A stretch of 64,000 nt of DNA, from assembly GCF_036850765.1 (NCBI RefSeq), contig NC_089493.1:298584349-298648348 (forward strand), written 5' to 3'. This document shows positions 62,277 through 64,000 of the stretch, piece by piece. Each line of letters starts with the position of its first letter. Position 1 is the first letter of the stretch. Under the pieces are notes generated by a model. That model saw only the letters and a program-made list of their open reading frames with translations, did not search any database and was not told where the DNA came from. The position numbers and the translations under genes were made by a program. Source of the DNA: Saccopteryx bilineata. Its lineage: Eukaryota > Chordata > Mammalia > Chiroptera > Emballonuridae.

Positions 62277-62613
62277 TTTTTTTTTTTTCTGAAGCCGGAA
62301 ACGGGGAGAGACAGTTAGACTCCTGCATGCGCCCGATCAGGATTCACCCGGCACGCCCACCAGGGGGTGATGTTCTGCCCCTCTGGGGCATTCATTGCCC
62401 TGTCGCGACCGGAGCCACTCCAGTGCTTGGGGCAGAGGCGAAGGAGGCATCTCCAGCGACTGGGCTATCCTTGCTCCAATGGAGCCTCCGTGGGGGAGGT
62501 GAGGAGAGAGACAGAGGAAGGAGAGGGGGAGTGGTGTGCCGTGGCCGGGAATTGAACCCGGGACTGCTGCATGGCAGGCTGACGCTCTGCTGCTGACCCA
62601 ACTGGCCAGGGCT
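62277..62613 (-). repeat. Rhin-1-type SINE
   Basis: Antisense: a T run, CTGAAGCCGGAAACGGGGAG, CCCACCAGGGGGTGATG (CTCF-like, 62357-62373, with one T), and a head ending ACTGGCCAGGGCT. Slightly shortened in the CT-rich body. Not present at the homologous B-unit point near 13480. Confidence 0.9.
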
Positions 62614-62654
62614 AAATAATAGATTTAACTCTAGTAAGTCGTCACATAAAGATG

Positions 62655-62740
62655 TGGTAGAGTGTGGGCCTGGCGTGCGGGGGATCCAGGGTCGATTCTT
62701 GGCCAAGGCACATAGGAGCAGTGCCCATTTGGTTCTCACA
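62655..62740 (+). repeat. Rhin-1-type SINE head fragment, plus orientation
   Basis: ATGTGGTAGAGTGTGGGCCTGG, GTGCGGGGGATCCAGGGTCG and TTGGCCAAGGCACATAGGAG correspond to the plus-strand tRNA-like head; it breaks off at CCATTTGGTTCTCAC. Confidence 0.7.
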
Positions 62741-62754
62741 CAGAGATATAAAAG

Positions 62755-62790
62755 TTGGCAGTAGGTATAAAAAGGTTGACTACCCTGTTT
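62755..62790 (+). mobile_element. hAT terminal fragment (same family as 13022-13375)
   Basis: GGCAGTAGGTATAAAAAGGTTGACTACCCTG corresponds to the terminal 30 bp of the element ending at 13375. The rest is missing. Confidence 0.65.
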
Positions 62791-64000
62791 TAGAGAAAGG
62801 TGGGTTGCAGTGGAGTGATTTCCGGGATGTGATGTCAGTGGGGGAGGTTATTAGGGTAAACGTTATTGTCTGCTTGGAAATGTAGGGAAGTCTTGATAGA
62901 GGTGTGAGGTTTCAGTCTTGTATAATCTGCATCTCCCCCCCCCTCCCCGCACTTTCCCTCTCTGTGGCTACTCCGTGCTATCCTCCTCCGGTTCCTTTGT
63001 GTCCCTGTACGTTCCGTCACCATCCTCCTCAGTCCCCTGAGCTTCTCTCTACCCTTTCTGAACTTACTTTAAGTACTCCCAGTGTCACCTCACCTCACCT
63101 CCCATCTCATGGTCACCGTGCCCTTATGCCCTGGTTTCTACTTCTGGTTCTTGAACCCAGTGTGCCTCTGATCGTACTCTGCCTCCAATCTCCATTTTTT
63201 CTCCAGTCTTCTTTGTTTCCACGGTTACCATTTCCTTTCTAATTCTCTCACCATTGAACTTGCAGTTGCAGATTTTCTAAATGATGGCAGAGAGGATCCC
63301 CAGTGACTAACACCCCCGAGTGTGCTGCTGCGATGCCACAGCACAGTAGCCCGTCCATGCGTTGTCCCTGGCAGCAGGAGTTCTCTGTGAGAAAAGCTTA
63401 GGTAGTAGTTTCATTGCTGTATGTGTTTCACCATTGAATGTCTTAGTAGTTTCTTGGGAGTAGTAGGGTTCCCCTCCAGGAGGTGTTGCTGGGGATTCTT
63501 CCAGTGTTGTGTGGACTTTATTGAAGAAAAGGGGAAGAGCTGGGGACCCTGGATATGTTGTGGGGCAGGGAGTCCCCTGGAGACCGAGAGCATCTGGGTA
63601 GAAGTTGAACTGATCTGGCTGCTGGTACCTTCTCCACTAGGAGGCTGTGTGTGTCAGCAGATCCCCCACAGCATTCATAGAAACAGTGTGTCAGGAATTT
63701 TCTGGCCGAGATATGTTGCCGGTGAATGACAGGAATGTCGACTCCTCACCGTACGATTGATGTCCTGGTTTCCAGAACAGGTTGTGTAGGGAAAGGATTT
63801 CTAGGCCCTGCTGGTCATCAAAGCATGTTATTGAGATCATGCTGGCGGGGGCAATTTCTGTACTCAGTTGTAATGTGTGTGTTCATAGAGTAATTAATGT
63901 CGTTAGCAGAATCGATTTGGTCTGCTGAGTGTCAGCAATAATGGTTTATATGGTGGCGAGAGAGGAGATTTACTCACTTCCAGGGGATCCGTGAATATCT
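62791..64000 (+). repeat. Local repeat unit B, copy 3, continuing past the window
   Basis: Collinear with 16010-17600: TTTTAGAGAAAGGTGGGTTGCAGT, a C/T-rich stretch 62930-63240, TCCCCAGTGACTAACACCCC, GGACCCTGGATATGTTGTGG, ATAGAAACAGTGTGTCAG, TCGTTAGCAGAATCGATTTGGT, GGTGGCGAGAGAGGAGATTTAC. It shows the uninterrupted site of the Rhin-1 at 17181-17552. Confidence 0.7.

Larger units (their letters stand above)
1..64000 (+). ncRNA. FIRRE: Candidate FIRRE-like lncRNA locus built of local repeats (window lies inside it)
   Basis: Seen: no intact coding gene; long diverged repeats copied in the same orientation across the window; a 154-160 bp block bounded by AG and GT splice sites in four copies; CTCF-like cores all in one orientation; ten YY1-like palindrome modules. 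Known: FIRRE is an X-linked, chromatin-associated lncRNA with a repeated exonic domain of 156 bp, many local repeats and arrays of CTCF sites; it binds hnRNPU and takes part in X-chromosome architecture. Inference: the block length, splice borders and CTCF content make FIRRE the best candidate. DXZ4, ICCE and the X-inactivation centre (DXPas34-like CTCF/YY1 pairs) are alternatives, but none is known for a spliced repeat of this size. All splice evidence points to plus-strand transcription. Neither the first nor the last exon can be identified here. Confidence 0.5.

Noticed and set aside
1..64000. CRISPR array, bacterial operon, phage or plasmid features
   Set aside because: The repeats are long, diverged and mammalian (SINEs, hAT, mariner, LTR); there are no short regularly spaced repeats and no prokaryotic gene density.
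1..64000. XIST, or a C/D snoRNA cluster
   Set aside because: I looked for the XIST A-repeat core (GCCCATCGGGGC-type units) and for repeated RTGATGA...CTGA boxes with terminal stems; neither occurs in the repeated pattern required. ATGATCAGTTAC near 9253 lacks a partner box.

Overview
The window looks like non-coding mammalian DNA, most likely from a bat. It carries many tRNA-derived SINEs of two kinds. One is VES-type (on the minus strand a tRNA-like head beginning GCCTGACCAGG, then a TGAGAAAGCAATCAATGAAC-type body). The other is Rhin-1-type (head GCCCTGGCCGGTTGGCTCAG). Several non-autonomous hAT elements have intact 8-bp target-site duplications, and there is a deleted mariner copy. This mix is what I know from microbats; Rhin-1-type elements suggest a rhinolophoid or a related lineage, but I cannot fix the family. 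No intact protein-coding gene was found. The longest open frames run through antisense SINEs.

Apart from inserted elements, most of the window is built from diverged copies of a few long local repeats (by eye roughly 70-90% alike). Unit type A (about 1-1850, 7300-12600, 22400-28540, 47170-51770, 51770-58500 and 60400-61000) carries a 154-160 bp splice-site-bounded block in four copies (10513-10666, 24720-24876, 47438-47597, 54389-54546). Each is followed about 125-145 bp later by an 86-88 bp splice-bounded block. Three of the four large blocks hold a good CTCF-like core and the fourth a decayed one, all in one orientation. Around them lie ten copies of a module that joins a YY1-like CGCCATnTTGGC site to a GC-rich palindrome (AATATGCCC/GGGCATATT). 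Unit type B (about 12610-19350 and 61775-64000) has pyrimidine tracts with acceptor-like ends. Unit type C (about 18200-22400 and 28540-32560) includes CpG-rich blocks. Region D (33000-46000) is unique or very diverged, with further CTCF-like cores and a few convincing exon candidates.

A long non-coding, plus-strand-transcribed locus made of local repeats, with a repeated exon of about 156 bp and arrayed CTCF and YY1 sites, matches what is known of the X-linked lncRNA gene FIRRE (exonic repeating RNA domain of 156 bp, CTCF-rich). I propose a bat FIRRE or FIRRE-like locus. This is an inference from architecture, not from a sequence match.

The left end (about 1854-7245) is a nest of transposons. 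It holds a hAT end cut by a mariner, a heavily broken class I-type endogenous retrovirus with decayed reverse transcriptase and weak env-like remnants, and a solo LTR (6546-7239) with a perfect 5-bp target duplication. SINEs are overwhelmingly antisense to the inferred transcript. Other striking structures are a 162-bp inverted repeat of about 97% identity at 19351-20077, a 31-bp near-perfect palindrome at 45145-45175, a chimeric Rhin-1/VES insertion, and SINE presence/absence patterns that record the order of the local duplications.
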